Shown: positions 34,055 through 44,800, numbered from the stretch's first letter. The stretch: 64,000 bases of DNA from Crocinitomix algicola (GCF_001661595.2 NZ_LYPF02000016.1:1-64000); one strand, 5' to 3'. Made by a program: numbers and translations. The notes: generated by a model from the letters alone, not told the origin.

Positions 34055-34177
34055 AAAGCGTAAAAATAAGCATATTCATGCATTCAATTTTGTATACCTA
34101 ATGACAAATGTTTAAATTCGTGAGGAACGGGCACGACATTTGCCAAAAGTCACCCAAAATAAATACAATTTAAACCA

Positions 34178-34840
34178 ATGAAGATGAAAAAATTAACCAC
34201 ACTATTTGTTGCCTTAATTGCCTTTGGAACATACGCACAAGTTAAAGTTGACGAAAAAAAAGTAAATGTTGATGGAACCAAAGAAGGCTTTTATTTAACA
34301 ATTCCATACGGCACACAAAAAGAACTGGAAAAAGAGCTAAAAGACGAATTAAAGAGCTGGAAAGGAAGTTATTCTACCAGTGGAGATATTATAAAAGTTG
34401 ATGATTGCAAGTTAAAAGAAATGGGAGAAAACACCTTTGATGTTTTTGCTAAAGTAGAAGAAAATCCTGATGGAGGTGCATTTATTTCAGTTGCAGTTGA
34501 TTTAGGGGGAGCATATTTAAACTCTAGTGATCATTCAGCACAGGCAAAAATAATTAACACCCGTTTATATAAATTTGGCGTTAATGCTTCGAAAAACATG
34601 GTAGGTGAGGAAATTAAAATAGAGGAAAAACTATTAAAAGAACAGGAGAAAGAATTAAAGGATTTGGAGAAAGAACAAGAAAAACTCGAAAAAGAGATAG
34701 AGGATTATCACAAAAAGATAGAAGAGAATAAAAAAGCAATCGAAGAAAGTAAAAAGAATCAAGAAACGAAAAAGGGTGAAATTAAAACTCAGACAGAAAA
34801 ACTTAAAGCGGTTGAGAAGAAAAAAGCAGATATTAAATAG
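34178..34840 (+). CDS. Exported coiled-coil protein of unknown function
   Basis: A 220-residue protein whose family I do not recognise. Signal peptide MKMKKLTTLFVALIAFGTYAQ (cleavage about residue 21). A globular part (residues 22-145; FYLTIPYGTQKELEKEL ... GGAFISVAVDLGGAYLN) is followed by a strongly charged coiled coil from about 148 to 220, made of Lys/Glu heptads. It is exported to the periplasm and may be an extended spacer or scaffold. A terminator lies 30 nt after the stop, so the gene is monocistronic. Confidence 0.75.
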   Translation: MKMKKLTTLFVALIAFGTYAQVKVDEKKVNVDGTKEGFYLTIPYGTQKELEKELKDELKSWKGSYSTSGDIIKVDDCKLKEMGENTFDVFAKVEENPDGGAFISVAVDLGGAYLNSSDHSAQAKIINTRLYKFGVNASKNMVGEEIKIEEKLLKEQEKELKDLEKEQEKLEKEIEDYHKKIEENKKAIEESKKNQETKKGEIKTQTEKLKAVEKKKADIK

Positions 34841-34861
34841 AAATCTGATTTAAAAATAAAG

Positions 34862-34869
34862 TACATTTG
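34862..34869 (+). promoter_or_regulatory. -7 box just before a terminator hairpin
   Basis: TACATTTG matches TAnnTTTG and ends right where the terminator stem (34870-34899) begins. A start 4-7 nt later would lie inside the left arm, so transcripts for the EamA gene would lack a full hairpin. No good -33 element is visible, so this is tentative. Confidence 0.35.
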
Positions 34870-34899
34870 GCCATTCCTATAATTTGGAATGGCTTTTTT
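34870..34899 (+). terminator. Rho-independent terminator abutting the EamA start codon
   Basis: GCCATTCC (34870-34877), 8-nt loop, GGAATGGC (34886-34893), then six T residues. The ATG of the EamA gene begins at the next base. Confidence 0.85.
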
Positions 34900-35790
34900 A
34901 TGTCTGCGCAATTCAAACATTATTTATTACTAAATCTTACCGTATTTATATGGGGATTTACGGGAGTATTAGGAAGAGAAATTAGTTTAAATGCAAATGA
35001 AATTGTGTTTTTTCGGATGGGCATTGCTTATATTTCTTTGGTTGCCATAGGCTCATTTTATCGAAAAAAACGAAAACTAAATACTCGTGAAATAGTTTAT
35101 GTAATGATTACAGGGTTAGTAGTTGGATTTCACTGGTTTGCTTTTTTTCAGTCCATTAAGTTGAGTTCAGTAGAAGTCGCTGTTGTTTGCCTTTCAAGCG
35201 CAACTTTATTTACTGCTCTGCTAGAACCGCTCTTTTTCAAACGAAAAGTGCTCCTTTCCGAGCTAATATTGAGCGCAGTTATTATTGGTGGTATTATTTT
35301 AATTATTGGTTTTGAACCTGAATATATTTCGGGAATTTTGGTTGGTTTGATTGCCGCCGTTTTAGCCGCATTATTTAATGTCCTGAACGGAAAATTTATT
35401 CAAACCATGCCTTCATTTCAAATTACAAAATATGAAATGCTTGGCGGGTTTATCACTATGACATTTTTATTGTGGTTTTCGGGCGGTTTAAATGCAACCA
35501 CATTTCAAATTGCCGGTCTTGATTGGTTTTACCTAATTATACTCGGCATTGTATGCACAACTGCAACTTTTCTTCTCAGCGTTTGGTTAATGAAGTTTTT
35601 ATCCCCTTTCACGGTAAGTATGAGTATTAATATGGAACCCATTTACGCCATCTTAATTGTATTAATTATAGATTTTTTCCGTGGTGAAATAGCCGACCGA
35701 ATGTCTGGAGGTTTTTATTTAGGAACTGCTGTAATTTTAGGTGCTATCTTCATAAACGCGTACTTAAAAAAGAAAAAATCACGCCGTTGA
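34900..35790 (+). CDS. EamA/DMT-family transporter
   Basis: A 296-residue inner-membrane protein with ten predicted helices in two EamA halves (YLLLNLTVFIWGFTGVLGREI at the start; LVGLIAAVLAALFNVLNGKFI near 155-175 opening the second half). The GFHWFAFFQSIKLSS and SVWLMKFLSPFTVSMSINMEPIYAIL segments are standard for the family, which exports metabolites or amino acids. The start is the ATG at 34900; the upstream extension from a TTG would translate the terminator hairpin. The substrate is unknown. Confidence 0.9.
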   Translation: MSAQFKHYLLLNLTVFIWGFTGVLGREISLNANEIVFFRMGIAYISLVAIGSFYRKKRKLNTREIVYVMITGLVVGFHWFAFFQSIKLSSVEVAVVCLSSATLFTALLEPLFFKRKVLLSELILSAVIIGGIILIIGFEPEYISGILVGLIAAVLAALFNVLNGKFIQTMPSFQITKYEMLGGFITMTFLLWFSGGLNATTFQIAGLDWFYLIILGIVCTTATFLLSVWLMKFLSPFTVSMSINMEPIYAILIVLIIDFFRGEIADRMSGGFYLGTAVILGAIFINAYLKKKKSRR

Positions 35791-35907
35791 TTTTTTGATT
35801 TAATTGCCCCAGCATATTAATATTTATTGTTATTTTGCACTGTAAAGTGACGTGTGTTAAAACATGTGCTTTTACTTGAAAATTAATTCAGTTCAAATCT
35901 TTAAACT

Positions 35908-36741
35908 ATGACCAAGAAAAAATTTATTGTTCCGTTTGATTTTAGCGATGTTGCAGAATCGGCAGCGGAACATGCCCTAATCACCGCGCAAGTAGTCGGT
36001 GCAGATGTCCACCTCTTACATGTAGTATCTAAAAAAGATACGGTGAAAGAAGCAAGAGTAAAATTAGAGGAAGCTTCTGAAAAAATTCAAAAAGTCACTA
36101 TTTCTGAGGGCATTGAAATAATAAATCACGTTAGAATTGGAAATATTTTTGACGATATTGCTGAATTTGCTTTGGAAATTGGAGCGGAATTGATCTTTAT
36201 GGGTACACATGGCGCTCATGGTTGGCAACACATTACTGGAAGTCATGCCTTGAAAGTTGTTACCAATTCCCCAACTCCTTTTATTGTTGTTCAAGAAAAT
36301 CGTATCAATGCTTCGGGATACGATGATATTGTTGTACCCTTAGATTTACACAAGGAGACCAAGCAAAAATTAACCTTGGTTGCCAATATGGCTAAATACT
36401 TTAACTCTCGAGTGCATGTGATTATTCCTGATGAGTCGGATGAGTTTTTACAGCATACAGTTAAAGCTAATATTATTTTCGCGAACAAATTTTTTGGTGA
36501 ACGAAATATAGAAGTTACAACAACATTAGCCTCTTCGAAAGATTTCGACAAAGAAGTTATTGCTCATTCTGTTAAAGTAAATGCCGATTTAATTGCGATT
36601 ATGAACATCCAAAAGAACCAATTACTAGGTGTATTTGGAGCTTCTCACGAGCAATTTATGATTACTAATGATGCAAAGATTCCGGTTTTATTGGTCAACC
36701 CAATCAATGCAACGAATGCTTACCAAGCGATTTTCACCTAG
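35908..36741 (+). CDS. Tandem-domain universal stress protein
   Basis: A 277-residue cytosolic protein with two UspA domains. Domain 1 (residues 1-130) has KFIVPFDFSDVAE at the start and the nucleotide-binding pattern MGTHGAHGWQHITGSHALKVV near residues 95-115. Domain 2 (140-277) starts DDIVVPLDL and ends GASHEQFMITNDAKIPVLLVNP, where the ATP motif is altered (no GxxGxxxxxxxxxGS), so it may not bind ATP. Members aid survival under stress or growth arrest. It is followed by a strong terminator. Confidence 0.93.
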   Translation: MTKKKFIVPFDFSDVAESAAEHALITAQVVGADVHLLHVVSKKDTVKEARVKLEEASEKIQKVTISEGIEIINHVRIGNIFDDIAEFALEIGAELIFMGTHGAHGWQHITGSHALKVVTNSPTPFIVVQENRINASGYDDIVVPLDLHKETKQKLTLVANMAKYFNSRVHVIIPDESDEFLQHTVKANIIFANKFFGERNIEVTTTLASSKDFDKEVIAHSVKVNADLIAIMNIQKNQLLGVFGASHEQFMITNDAKIPVLLVNPINATNAYQAIFT

Positions 36742-36765
36742 TAACGCAGGAAATTATTTATAGTT

Positions 36766-36791
36766 AAGGGAGTGAACAGCTCCCTTTTTTT
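36766..36791 (+). terminator. Rho-independent terminator
   Basis: AAGGGAG (36766-36772), loop TGAACAG, CTCCCTT (36780-36786) and a T run, 25 nt after the stress-protein stop. Confidence 0.88.
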
Positions 36792-36941
36792 ATTTTAAAT
36801 ATCCCAATTTTAAATCCCAAACCATTTGGTTAACGTAAATTTATGACAGAATTAAACTTACAAATTGGTTAATTCTTTAAATTTACAAAACAATAGCCTC
36901 CTTTTAAGATCTCAAGCGTCTGGAAAGGGAAAAATAACCTA

Positions 36942-37394
36942 ATGATAAAACAAGCCTCAACAATAGGAGCAATTTTGCTTACCACCATGGTTCTACTTAG
37001 AGCGAATGTAAACATTGAGGATACTCAACACACACCGACTTTTGAAAATAAATTGCTTAAGCGAGCTGGTAATCAACCAGAAAATGTTGCCCAATTTAAC
37101 CAAGAGCGATTTACCATTGGAGCAAAATCATCATTTGATATAGATTTTAAATCAACGTATTTGATTTTCAAACAATCAATTAAAAAAGATGTTGAAACTG
37201 CAAATTTAGTAAAAGACATTAAGGAGAAACAAAAAGTTATCAAGCCGCTATCGACCAAAACAGAGTTGCAACAAATCGAGGAGCATCAAATCAATTTTTC
37301 CCTTGATGAAACGAACACTATAAATACTGGTATGTCTCTTTTATTTCCAAGACAAGAGATTCAATCCCGAAGCAATAGACAAAAAGATTTATAA
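36942..37394 (+). CDS. Hypothetical exported protein
   Basis: A 150-residue protein with no family I recognise. A weak N-terminal hydrophobic segment (STIGAILLTTMVLLRANV) may be a signal peptide or anchor. The rest is polar, Lys/Gln/Glu-rich and probably helical (KDIKEKQKVIKPLSTKTELQQIEEHQ). It stops 16 nt from the convergent Hpt gene. Independent transcription is likely, since a terminator precedes it, but the promoter is not clear. Confidence 0.6.
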   Translation: MIKQASTIGAILLTTMVLLRANVNIEDTQHTPTFENKLLKRAGNQPENVAQFNQERFTIGAKSSFDIDFKSTYLIFKQSIKKDVETANLVKDIKEKQKVIKPLSTKTELQQIEEHQINFSLDETNTINTGMSLLFPRQEIQSRSNRQKDL

Positions 37395-37410
37395 AAACTT
37401 GATTGATGAC

Positions 37411-37788
37411 TTAGTTGGTCATGTATTTGTCTTTTAGGAGCGTAAAGCTCTTTTCACAAATTTCATCCAATCGTTTTATTTTTTGACCAACAGTCGACAA
37501 CTTACTTGCTTCTATATTCTCCATTTTTGCAACTAATTCGTGTGCCTCAATCATGTCGAACATTAAAAAACTGGATTTCAGTTTGTGCGAATATAGCTGT
37601 ACATTCTCTAAATTTTGTTCTTTAGATGCCTGTTTTAAATGTTTTAGGCAATGATTAGATTCGTCCAAAAAGATTGTCACAATTTCATGAATAAAAGAAT
37701 CATCTCCTATTCCTTCATTTACGAGTTGACCAAAGAACTTATCCCCTCCTGTATACCCCTGCTCTTGATTTTTCTTTTTTTGACTCAT
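37411..37788 (-). CDS. Hpt (histidine phosphotransfer) domain protein
   Basis: A 125-residue protein. The Hpt helix carries SHKLKSSFLMFD with phosphorylatable His68 (HxLKSS pattern). It is a four-helix-bundle phosphotransfer module that normally links a hybrid kinase to a response regulator. It follows the LytTR regulator by 18 nt on the same strand, so the pair is probably co-expressed. No kinase is encoded in the cluster. Confidence 0.85.
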   Translation of the reverse strand: MSQKKKNQEQGYTGGDKFFGQLVNEGIGDDSFIHEIVTIFLDESNHCLKHLKQASKEQNLENVQLYSHKLKSSFLMFDMIEAHELVAKMENIEASKLSTVGQKIKRLDEICEKSFTLLKDKYMTN

Positions 37789-37806
37789 AGTTAAAAGAAA
37801 ATGGTT

Positions 37807-38496
37807 TTATGAATTTAGACGTTCTTTTAAATCCTTTTTATACTTCCTGCTCACTTTAACAACTTTATCTCCTATGTGTATACCTGTATCAGTGAATGAA
37901 TCTATTTTATTGACTGCTACGATAAATGATCTATGCACTCTTAAAAAATTCTCTTCCCCAAGTTTTGCATGTATTGATTTCATCGTCGATAAAACTGTAT
38001 ATCTTTTATCGTCAGTATGAATTTGAACGTAATCAGCAAAGGCCTCAATAAAATTAATCTCAGCAAAAAACAACTTTACGAAATCACCGCCAGCTTTCAC
38101 AAAAATAAAATCTTCATTTTCTTTAGCATTTAAAGAGACACTCTCACTAATTTCTGACGCTCGGTCGATGGCTTTTAAAAAGCGTTTATACTCTATCGGT
38201 TTTACTAAATAATCAGTTACGTCATAATTATAAGACTCTGCAGCATATTCAGGTTTAGAACTCATGATGATTACTTGAGGGATATTTTTTGCTTTTTCGA
38301 TAAAATCAATACCTGTCATTTCGGGCATTTCAATATCAAGAAAAATAACGTCACAATCCAATTCTGGCAATTTTTCAAGTGCCTCTATAGGATTCTCAAA
38401 TTCCGTAACCAACGTTAAGGTATCTGTAAAATTAATGTATGAGTGAATGATTTCTCTTGATACTCGATCATCATCCAAGATTATTACTTTCAACAT
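37807..38496 (-). CDS. LytTR response regulator
   Basis: A 229-residue regulator. Receiver: ILDDD acidic pocket (residues 6-10), phosphoacceptor Asp54 (IFLDIEMPEM), MSSKPEYAAES and YLVKPIEY. The LytTR domain spans about 120-229 (NEDFIFVKAGGDFVKLFFAEINFIEAFADY, FLRVHRSFIVAVNKID). It lies between the Hpt gene and the OmpA-family gene (115 nt away) on the same strand, which makes the secretion cluster a plausible target or input. Confidence 0.92.
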   Translation of the reverse strand: MLKVIILDDDRVSREIIHSYINFTDTLTLVTEFENPIEALEKLPELDCDVIFLDIEMPEMTGIDFIEKAKNIPQVIIMSSKPEYAAESYNYDVTDYLVKPIEYKRFLKAIDRASEISESVSLNAKENEDFIFVKAGGDFVKLFFAEINFIEAFADYVQIHTDDKRYTVLSTMKSIHAKLGEENFLRVHRSFIVAVNKIDSFTDTGIHIGDKVVKVSRKYKKDLKERLNS

Positions 38497-38611
38497 GCTC
38501 GTTATTTAGCTCCTCAAAAAAAATGTTCCTTGTAAAAATCATAAATTCTTTCGAATTATAATTCATACCATTGTTAGGATAGGGTTAATATAATCAAATT
38601 ATACAAAATTT

Positions 38612-40897
38612 CTACATTCGTACAATGATGAATTCTGTTCTACGATTCATTTGATGGAATTTTTCAAATAAATCAGGGTTTTTTATTCGGTAAGAATTAA
38701 TAAAATCTTCAGTTAATACTTTCCTTTCATCACCGTCTTCTGTTTTAAGCAAAACAGTATTTGGTCGAGACTCTCCAAACCCTTTACCTGAAATACGACT
38801 TGGATTAGAAATTCGTTCCGCAATATAATTTGCAGATGCTTTAGCTCTTTGAGAAGATAAATTAGCGTTCTTGGCCGCACTACCTCTTGAGTCTGTATGC
38901 GAACCTAATTCAATTACCATTGAAGGATTTTCGTTCATTACTTGCACTATTTTATCCAATTGAAGTGCAGCATCAGGGCGAATTTCTGCTTTATCGACAT
39001 CAAACAAAATAGGTTCAATTTCAATCATCTTAGATAAATCTGCACCAATTTTAATTGGGTCCATGCTTAAATCTAATGTGCGGTGAATTTCGTATTTACC
39101 CAATCGATTAAAATGAGGTTGATAATTCAACGATTTACTGATATAACCATCTTTCGATAATTGAATTGTATAGTTTCCTTTATCATTGAGTTTCTTATTT
39201 TGAACGGGCATTTCGAAAAGGCCAGAAACCGGTGTATATACCTCTGTTTTTTTCTGAGTATCATTATCAATAATCGTCAATTTTACATCCAATAGCGGAC
39301 GATTAGTGACTTTATCTTTCACAAAAGCGCTTAACTGTAAGCCAGAATCTTTAATTAATACCAAGTCTTTTTGGATCACTTCCGCCTTTGTGTACGTATC
39401 AATCGTTTTTGTTTGAACCAAATATTTTTGTTTATAACCTCGTAAATTAAACGTATTGTCTGATTCTACAACAAACTCAAACAATCCATCTTCACTGGTC
39501 ATAATAATTTCCGTTTCACCAGAAAGCAGGTTGAACAGCGTTATTTCGGTATTTGCCAAAGGATTTCCTTTTTCATCATTTACAGTTCCTTTAATTACTT
39601 TACCGATGACAAAAGGTTTAGTCAATTCAAATCCATAAATATCATCATTCCCACGCCCTCCAGTTCGATTTGATGAAAAATAACCATAAGTTTGAATGCT
39701 GTCAAGAATAAAGCCAAAATCGTCACCTGAGCTATTTATAGGAGCTCCTAAATTCATAACCTTTACAATTGATTCATCCTTTCTAACCTGAGCCATATAA
39801 ACATCCATTCCTCCCAAACCAACACGTCCATTAGAGGCAAAGAAAAGCATCTCATTTCCCGGATGAATAAAAGGAAAAGATTCATCCCCTTCCGTATTTA
39901 CATTTATTCCTAAATTCACAGGTTCACCATATGTTCCGTCCGGGTGAACAGCAACTTTATATAAATCTGTACCTCCCATTCCTCCAGGCATATTTGACGC
40001 AAAATAAAGCGTTTTACCATCTTCACTAATACTTGCGTGACCCACTGAATATTCAAGGCTATTAAATGGCAATTCAATTGGAGAGGACCAATCATCACCT
40101 TCCCAATCACATACCACCAATTGTAAATTCATGGTACCATTCGCGCTTCTTCCATTGTAATTATTTCTTGTTAAGTACATTTTATCCCCTTTTGGGCTAA
40201 AACAAACCGGCCCTTCGTGGAATTTTTTATTCACAGTGGTACTAAAAGAATGAGGATTGGAAAGCTCAAAAGTAGAATCTCTATCTGCTATATAAACATC
40301 TAAAAAGTTTAATTTATTTTTATTATAAGTTCTTGCTACCGGACTTACTTTTTGACGCGTGGATGTAAAAACAACTTTATTTTTATAAAAGGTAGGCGCA
40401 AAATCCTGATCTTTTGAGTTGATGGATAAATTTTTTACTCTAAAATTATCATTTCTTCTACTCAAGTAAGTGTGTGCTTTTGGTCTAGTGCGATAAAGTT
40501 GACCACGCAAATCGTTTTTATCCAATTCATGGTATTTTTTCATCCAGCGTTCTGATTCATCATATCGTTCCAATTCACCAAGAATTAGCGAATAATTAAT
40601 CACATCTTCTTTTGTAAACTCTTTCGTTTTTAGGATGTTTTGATAAATTGAGTCTGCTTTTTCAGGTTGATTTACATACCAATAGCTCAACGCCTTTTGG
40701 CGTTTTTGTTCAATCGTATTTGCCTCATAATATTGATAAATTTCGATTGCTCTTGGATAATTATAATCGAGAAACGCTTTCTTCACCGCTTTTTCTTTAG
40801 AAAGCATAATTTGGCCGTGTACTGAAATTCCACTACTGAGGATGAATAAGCAAAGTATTATTACACGTTCAATATTTTGACCAACTTTATTCAGCAT
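38612..40897 (-). CDS. OmpA-family protein with TPR and WD40-like repeats
   Basis: A 761-residue outer-membrane/periplasmic protein. Signal peptide (RVIILCLFILSSGISVHGQ, ends about residue 29), a TPR-like helical region (30-150), PD40/WD40-like propeller repeats (FAPTFYKNKVVFTSTR, GPVCFSPKGDKMYLTR, GHASISEDGKTLYFAS, DESFPFIHPGNEMLFFAS), carboxypeptidase-regulatory-like domains (VKGTVNDEKGNPLANTEITLF), and an OmpA C-terminal peptidoglycan-binding domain (IELGSHTDSRGSAAKNANLSSQRAKA, FGESRP). The start is ATG 40897, 4 nt after the PorP/SprF stop. This architecture recurs beside PorP/SprF genes (SprE/PorE-like) and anchors T9SS-related complexes to peptidoglycan. Confidence 0.88.
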   Translation of the reverse strand: MLNKVGQNIERVIILCLFILSSGISVHGQIMLSKEKAVKKAFLDYNYPRAIEIYQYYEANTIEQKRQKALSYWYVNQPEKADSIYQNILKTKEFTKEDVINYSLILGELERYDESERWMKKYHELDKNDLRGQLYRTRPKAHTYLSRRNDNFRVKNLSINSKDQDFAPTFYKNKVVFTSTRQKVSPVARTYNKNKLNFLDVYIADRDSTFELSNPHSFSTTVNKKFHEGPVCFSPKGDKMYLTRNNYNGRSANGTMNLQLVVCDWEGDDWSSPIELPFNSLEYSVGHASISEDGKTLYFASNMPGGMGGTDLYKVAVHPDGTYGEPVNLGINVNTEGDESFPFIHPGNEMLFFASNGRVGLGGMDVYMAQVRKDESIVKVMNLGAPINSSGDDFGFILDSIQTYGYFSSNRTGGRGNDDIYGFELTKPFVIGKVIKGTVNDEKGNPLANTEITLFNLLSGETEIIMTSEDGLFEFVVESDNTFNLRGYKQKYLVQTKTIDTYTKAEVIQKDLVLIKDSGLQLSAFVKDKVTNRPLLDVKLTIIDNDTQKKTEVYTPVSGLFEMPVQNKKLNDKGNYTIQLSKDGYISKSLNYQPHFNRLGKYEIHRTLDLSMDPIKIGADLSKMIEIEPILFDVDKAEIRPDAALQLDKIVQVMNENPSMVIELGSHTDSRGSAAKNANLSSQRAKASANYIAERISNPSRISGKGFGESRPNTVLLKTEDGDERKVLTEDFINSYRIKNPDLFEKFHQMNRRTEFIIVRM

Positions 40898-40901
40898 ATC
40901 T

Positions 40902-41837
40902 TTAAAAATGACGGGGAGATTCAATTTTCGATTGACGACTGAAGATAAAATCATAACGAAGCATCAACTCATGAGAGCCGTTGTTATAGCGTCCGGTAGT
41001 ATTGGCATATGACCAGTCAAATGCGTATCCTAGGGCAAATTGCTCTGAAATATTGACACCCGCTAAGACACCAATCGCATCTCCGGTTCGGAACATTGGA
41101 CCTGCCCATAAAAACTCATTATAGTAGAACAACGTGGTTAAATCAACTTGAATAGGAGCACCACTTGTATATTTCACCAGTGCAGAAGGTTTTAATTGAA
41201 TTCCATTTGCTTTACTCACATCAACCACACCACCAACAATTAAATAACCATGAATATTTTCTTTACCAAGTTCTGGACTTATATTTTCTGGATCCGTTAA
41301 AAATGTATTTTGCAATAATTTTGGCGTTGATAAACCAAGGTAAAATTTTGGTAATTGATAGTACATCCCAAAACCAAAATTAGGCAATGCTTGACTTGAA
41401 ATTCCACTTAAAAAGTTTGGATCGTCTTCTTGAATTGTTGTAATTTCAGTTAAATCAACTTTTCGCAGATTTACCCCACCTTTTAAACCAAAAGACAATT
41501 TACCTTTGTATCCTAAACGCATTCTATACGCTACATCAATAAAAATTCCAGAGGTCTGTGTAGGGCCAATCTTATCGTTTAACATACTCAAACCAAAACC
41601 TAGATTATCTTTAAACAAAGGCGTATGCAGTGTTATAGTTTGCGTTTGAGGCGCACCGGGAAAACTTACCCATTGCGAACGATGTAAACCCGTTACAGTC
41701 AAAGCATTTCTACTGCCAGCATAAGCAGCGTTAACACCTAAAGTATTGAACGAATAATGAGAAAAGGCGGCCTCCTGCTGTCCAAAACTTTGGAAAACAC
41801 CAACAATAAAAATTATAAAAGCCACTACCCTTTTCAT
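40902..41837 (-). CDS. PorP/SprF family type IX secretion membrane protein
   Basis: A 311-residue outer-membrane protein. Signal peptide to FGQ (about residue 19), then the PorP/SprF hallmark FSHYSFNTLGVNAAYAGSRNALTVTGLHRSQWVSFPGAPQT, barrel strands and a final HELMLRYDF region. SprF in Flavobacterium johnsoniae is needed for export of SprB; related proteins pair with type B CTD substrates. The giant repeat protein gene ends 41 nt upstream and the OmpA-family gene starts 4 nt downstream, so this is a substrate-specific export module. Confidence 0.92.
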   Translation of the reverse strand: MKRVVAFIIFIVGVFQSFGQQEAAFSHYSFNTLGVNAAYAGSRNALTVTGLHRSQWVSFPGAPQTQTITLHTPLFKDNLGFGLSMLNDKIGPTQTSGIFIDVAYRMRLGYKGKLSFGLKGGVNLRKVDLTEITTIQEDDPNFLSGISSQALPNFGFGMYYQLPKFYLGLSTPKLLQNTFLTDPENISPELGKENIHGYLIVGGVVDVSKANGIQLKPSALVKYTSGAPIQVDLTTLFYYNEFLWAGPMFRTGDAIGVLAGVNISEQFALGYAFDWSYANTTGRYNNGSHELMLRYDFIFSRQSKIESPRHF

Positions 41838-41878
41838 CGCTACTAGAATGATTTAAAACATGATTTTATTTCCATTCC

Positions 41879-44800
41879 TTATTTTTTCAAATAAACATAA
41901 CCTTTGATTACACCGCCATCATTATCCTCGGCTAAATCCAATCCGCTATCATCTTTTAAATCTAGTACATAGAAATACGTGCCTTCTGGTAATTGGTTTC
42001 CAACAACGACCCCAAATTGACTTGTTCCGTCCCAATCGTTTGAATATCCGTTAGTTGTTTCATAAACTTTTTCTCCCCATCGATTAAAAATCACCAATGT
42101 TGCATTTGGATAAGCCTCTATTTTTTCAATTACGAAATAATCATTGATTCCATCTCCATCAGGAGAAAAGCCGGTTGGAATTTTTAAACCACATGGTCCC
42201 GGGTCTAAATAATCAGGGATGCCATCATCATCACAATCAACATAATTGTTACCTTCAAGGATCGCTTCTTCAATTGTTGGGAATTGATCATTATCATCGT
42301 TATCATCCTGAAAATCAGGAATACCGTCATTATCTGTGTCATCCGGACCAATACCATCTTCGTTTGGATCATTTTCAATTTCATCTGGAACCGAGTCATT
42401 ATCCGAATCTAAATCAAGACGATCAGGTGTTCCATCATTATCCGTATCGGTTCTTCCTAATAAGCCATTCTCATCATCCCATCCATCACCATTCGCATCA
42501 TGATCGAATTCATCTCCTATACCGTCATTATCCGAATCGATACCAGTTTGAAAATCGTCATCAATGCCATCATGATCCTCATCTAAACCACCTGTAAAGT
42601 ATGCATCTGCATAATTGGGAATTCCATTTTCATCTTCATCAGCCCATGTATCAACCAATCCGTCATTATCACTGTCCAATCCACCTTCTTCAACACGATC
42701 AAATATTCCATCATCGTCTGAATCTAAATCGCGATAATTTACCAAACCATCGGAGTCTGTGTCAAGATTAGGGATTGCCGTTCCACCATTATCAACATCA
42801 TAAAAATCATCTAAACCATTTGAATTAGAATCGTTTAACAATGAACCATCTTCAGCAAGATCATCAACTTTACCATCTCCATTATCATCAATACCTCCAG
42901 CCTCTACAATATCAGGAATACCATCATTATCCGAATCCAAATCCAACAAATCAATAACGCCATCGTTATCCGTGTCTGTAGGATTAGTCAACGGATTATT
43001 ATCCCCATCTTCATTTAAATCTTCCACTAAATCAGGGATTCCATCATTATCATCATCCAAATCAAACTCATTAGAAATTCCATCCCCATCCGTATCAGCC
43101 TCTCTAAAATCAAGATCTCCAACTCCAGGTGTATCAGCATCTGCAAAAACTCCATCAGTTAACGGGTTAACCGTTCCATTTGCACCATTCGTAAAAGATG
43201 TTTCCACGGTCAACTCAATGATATCAAAAGCATTATCGAGTCCATCATTATCACTATCTTCACCAATAGCTTCAGTATCTGGTGTCCCATCCCCGTCTAA
43301 ATCAAACCCTTCAATTTGATCCAATTCTCCATCATTATCACTGTCTAAATCTTGAAAATCTGGAATGCCGTCACCATCCGTATCGGTCGGTTGAATAGAT
43401 AACCCTCCTGTATCATTATCATAAGCATCATCTATACCGTCGCCATCTGCATCTACATTCGCTGGTGCACTATATGCCTCACTTACTTGACCTTCGACAT
43501 TATCTGGAATACCATCACCATCTGCATCAATATCTCGATAATCCTCTTCACCTTCTCCATCCGTATCCGCTATAGTCAAGGACGTTCCGCCATCTGCTCC
43601 ACCCGGTACGGTGTCATCATCTGTGTCTACCAGATCGTTAAAACCATCATCATCAGCGTCAACAAAACCATCCAGTTGTCCGTCACCATCTAAGTCCATA
43701 CCTCCCGCTTCAATTGCATCAACTATACCGTCATTATCAGCATCTAAATCTAAATAATCAGGGATTCCATCCAAATCAAAATCAGCCCCAGGAAGACTTA
43801 ACCCTCCATTATCTGGATCAATTAAATCCGCCATTCCGTCTCCATCCATATCTGTAAACCCATCTATTCTTCCGTCACGATTTTCATCTAAACCACGTTG
43901 TTCGTACAAATCTGGAATACCATCATTATCCGAATCTAAATCAATTCTATTGGCATAACCATCGGCATCTGTATCAGGATCAATTAAAGACACTCCTCCA
44001 TCACCATCTCCAGGAATCATATTGTTATCTGTATCCACTAAATCACCAAACCCATCACCATCTGAATCTGTTAAATCATCCAATTGACCGTTATTATCTG
44101 TATCGACGCCACCTGCCTCAACAATATCCGGTGTTCCGTCATTATCTGAATCTAAATCATGGATATTTAATACCCCATCGTTATCAGCGTCAAGGTTTGC
44201 CAAAGCGGTACCACCATTATCCGAATCGTAAATATCCGCCAAACCATCAGCATCGGTATCTTCAAACACATCTACAACACCATCACCATTTACATCAACA
44301 CCTCCCGCTTCAACAATATCTGCAATGCCATCATTATCCGAGTCTAAATCTAAGCGATTCGGTACGCCATCTCCATCATTATCATCATCTCCTTCTTCTA
44401 GATCAGGTATTCCATCATTATCATCATCCAAATCAATATCATCTGTTATTCCATCACTATCCGAATCATATTCTCTAAAATCTAAATCTCCCTCTAAGGG
44501 ATTATCAGCATCTGCGAAAACTCCGTCAGTTAAAGGGTCTACTGTTCCATTAGCTGCATTTGTTCCACTCGTTAAGTCAATTAAAAATACGGTGTCAAAT
44601 GCATCATCTAGACCATCATTATCCGAATCTAAACCAGAAAGAGACGTTTCAGGTATTCCATCACCATCCATATCATGCCCCTCAATCAAATCCGATTCCC
44701 CATCATTATCAGCATCCGTGTCGATATAATCCGGGGTATCGGTACCATCGGTATTAACAGGTTGTATAGAAGTCCCTGAAGCATCAAGATCATAAGCGTC

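Noticed and set aside
40898-40954. Longer start for the OmpA-family protein
   Set aside because: The extra residues overlap the PorP/SprF gene and mask the signal peptide; ATG 40897 has proper spacing.
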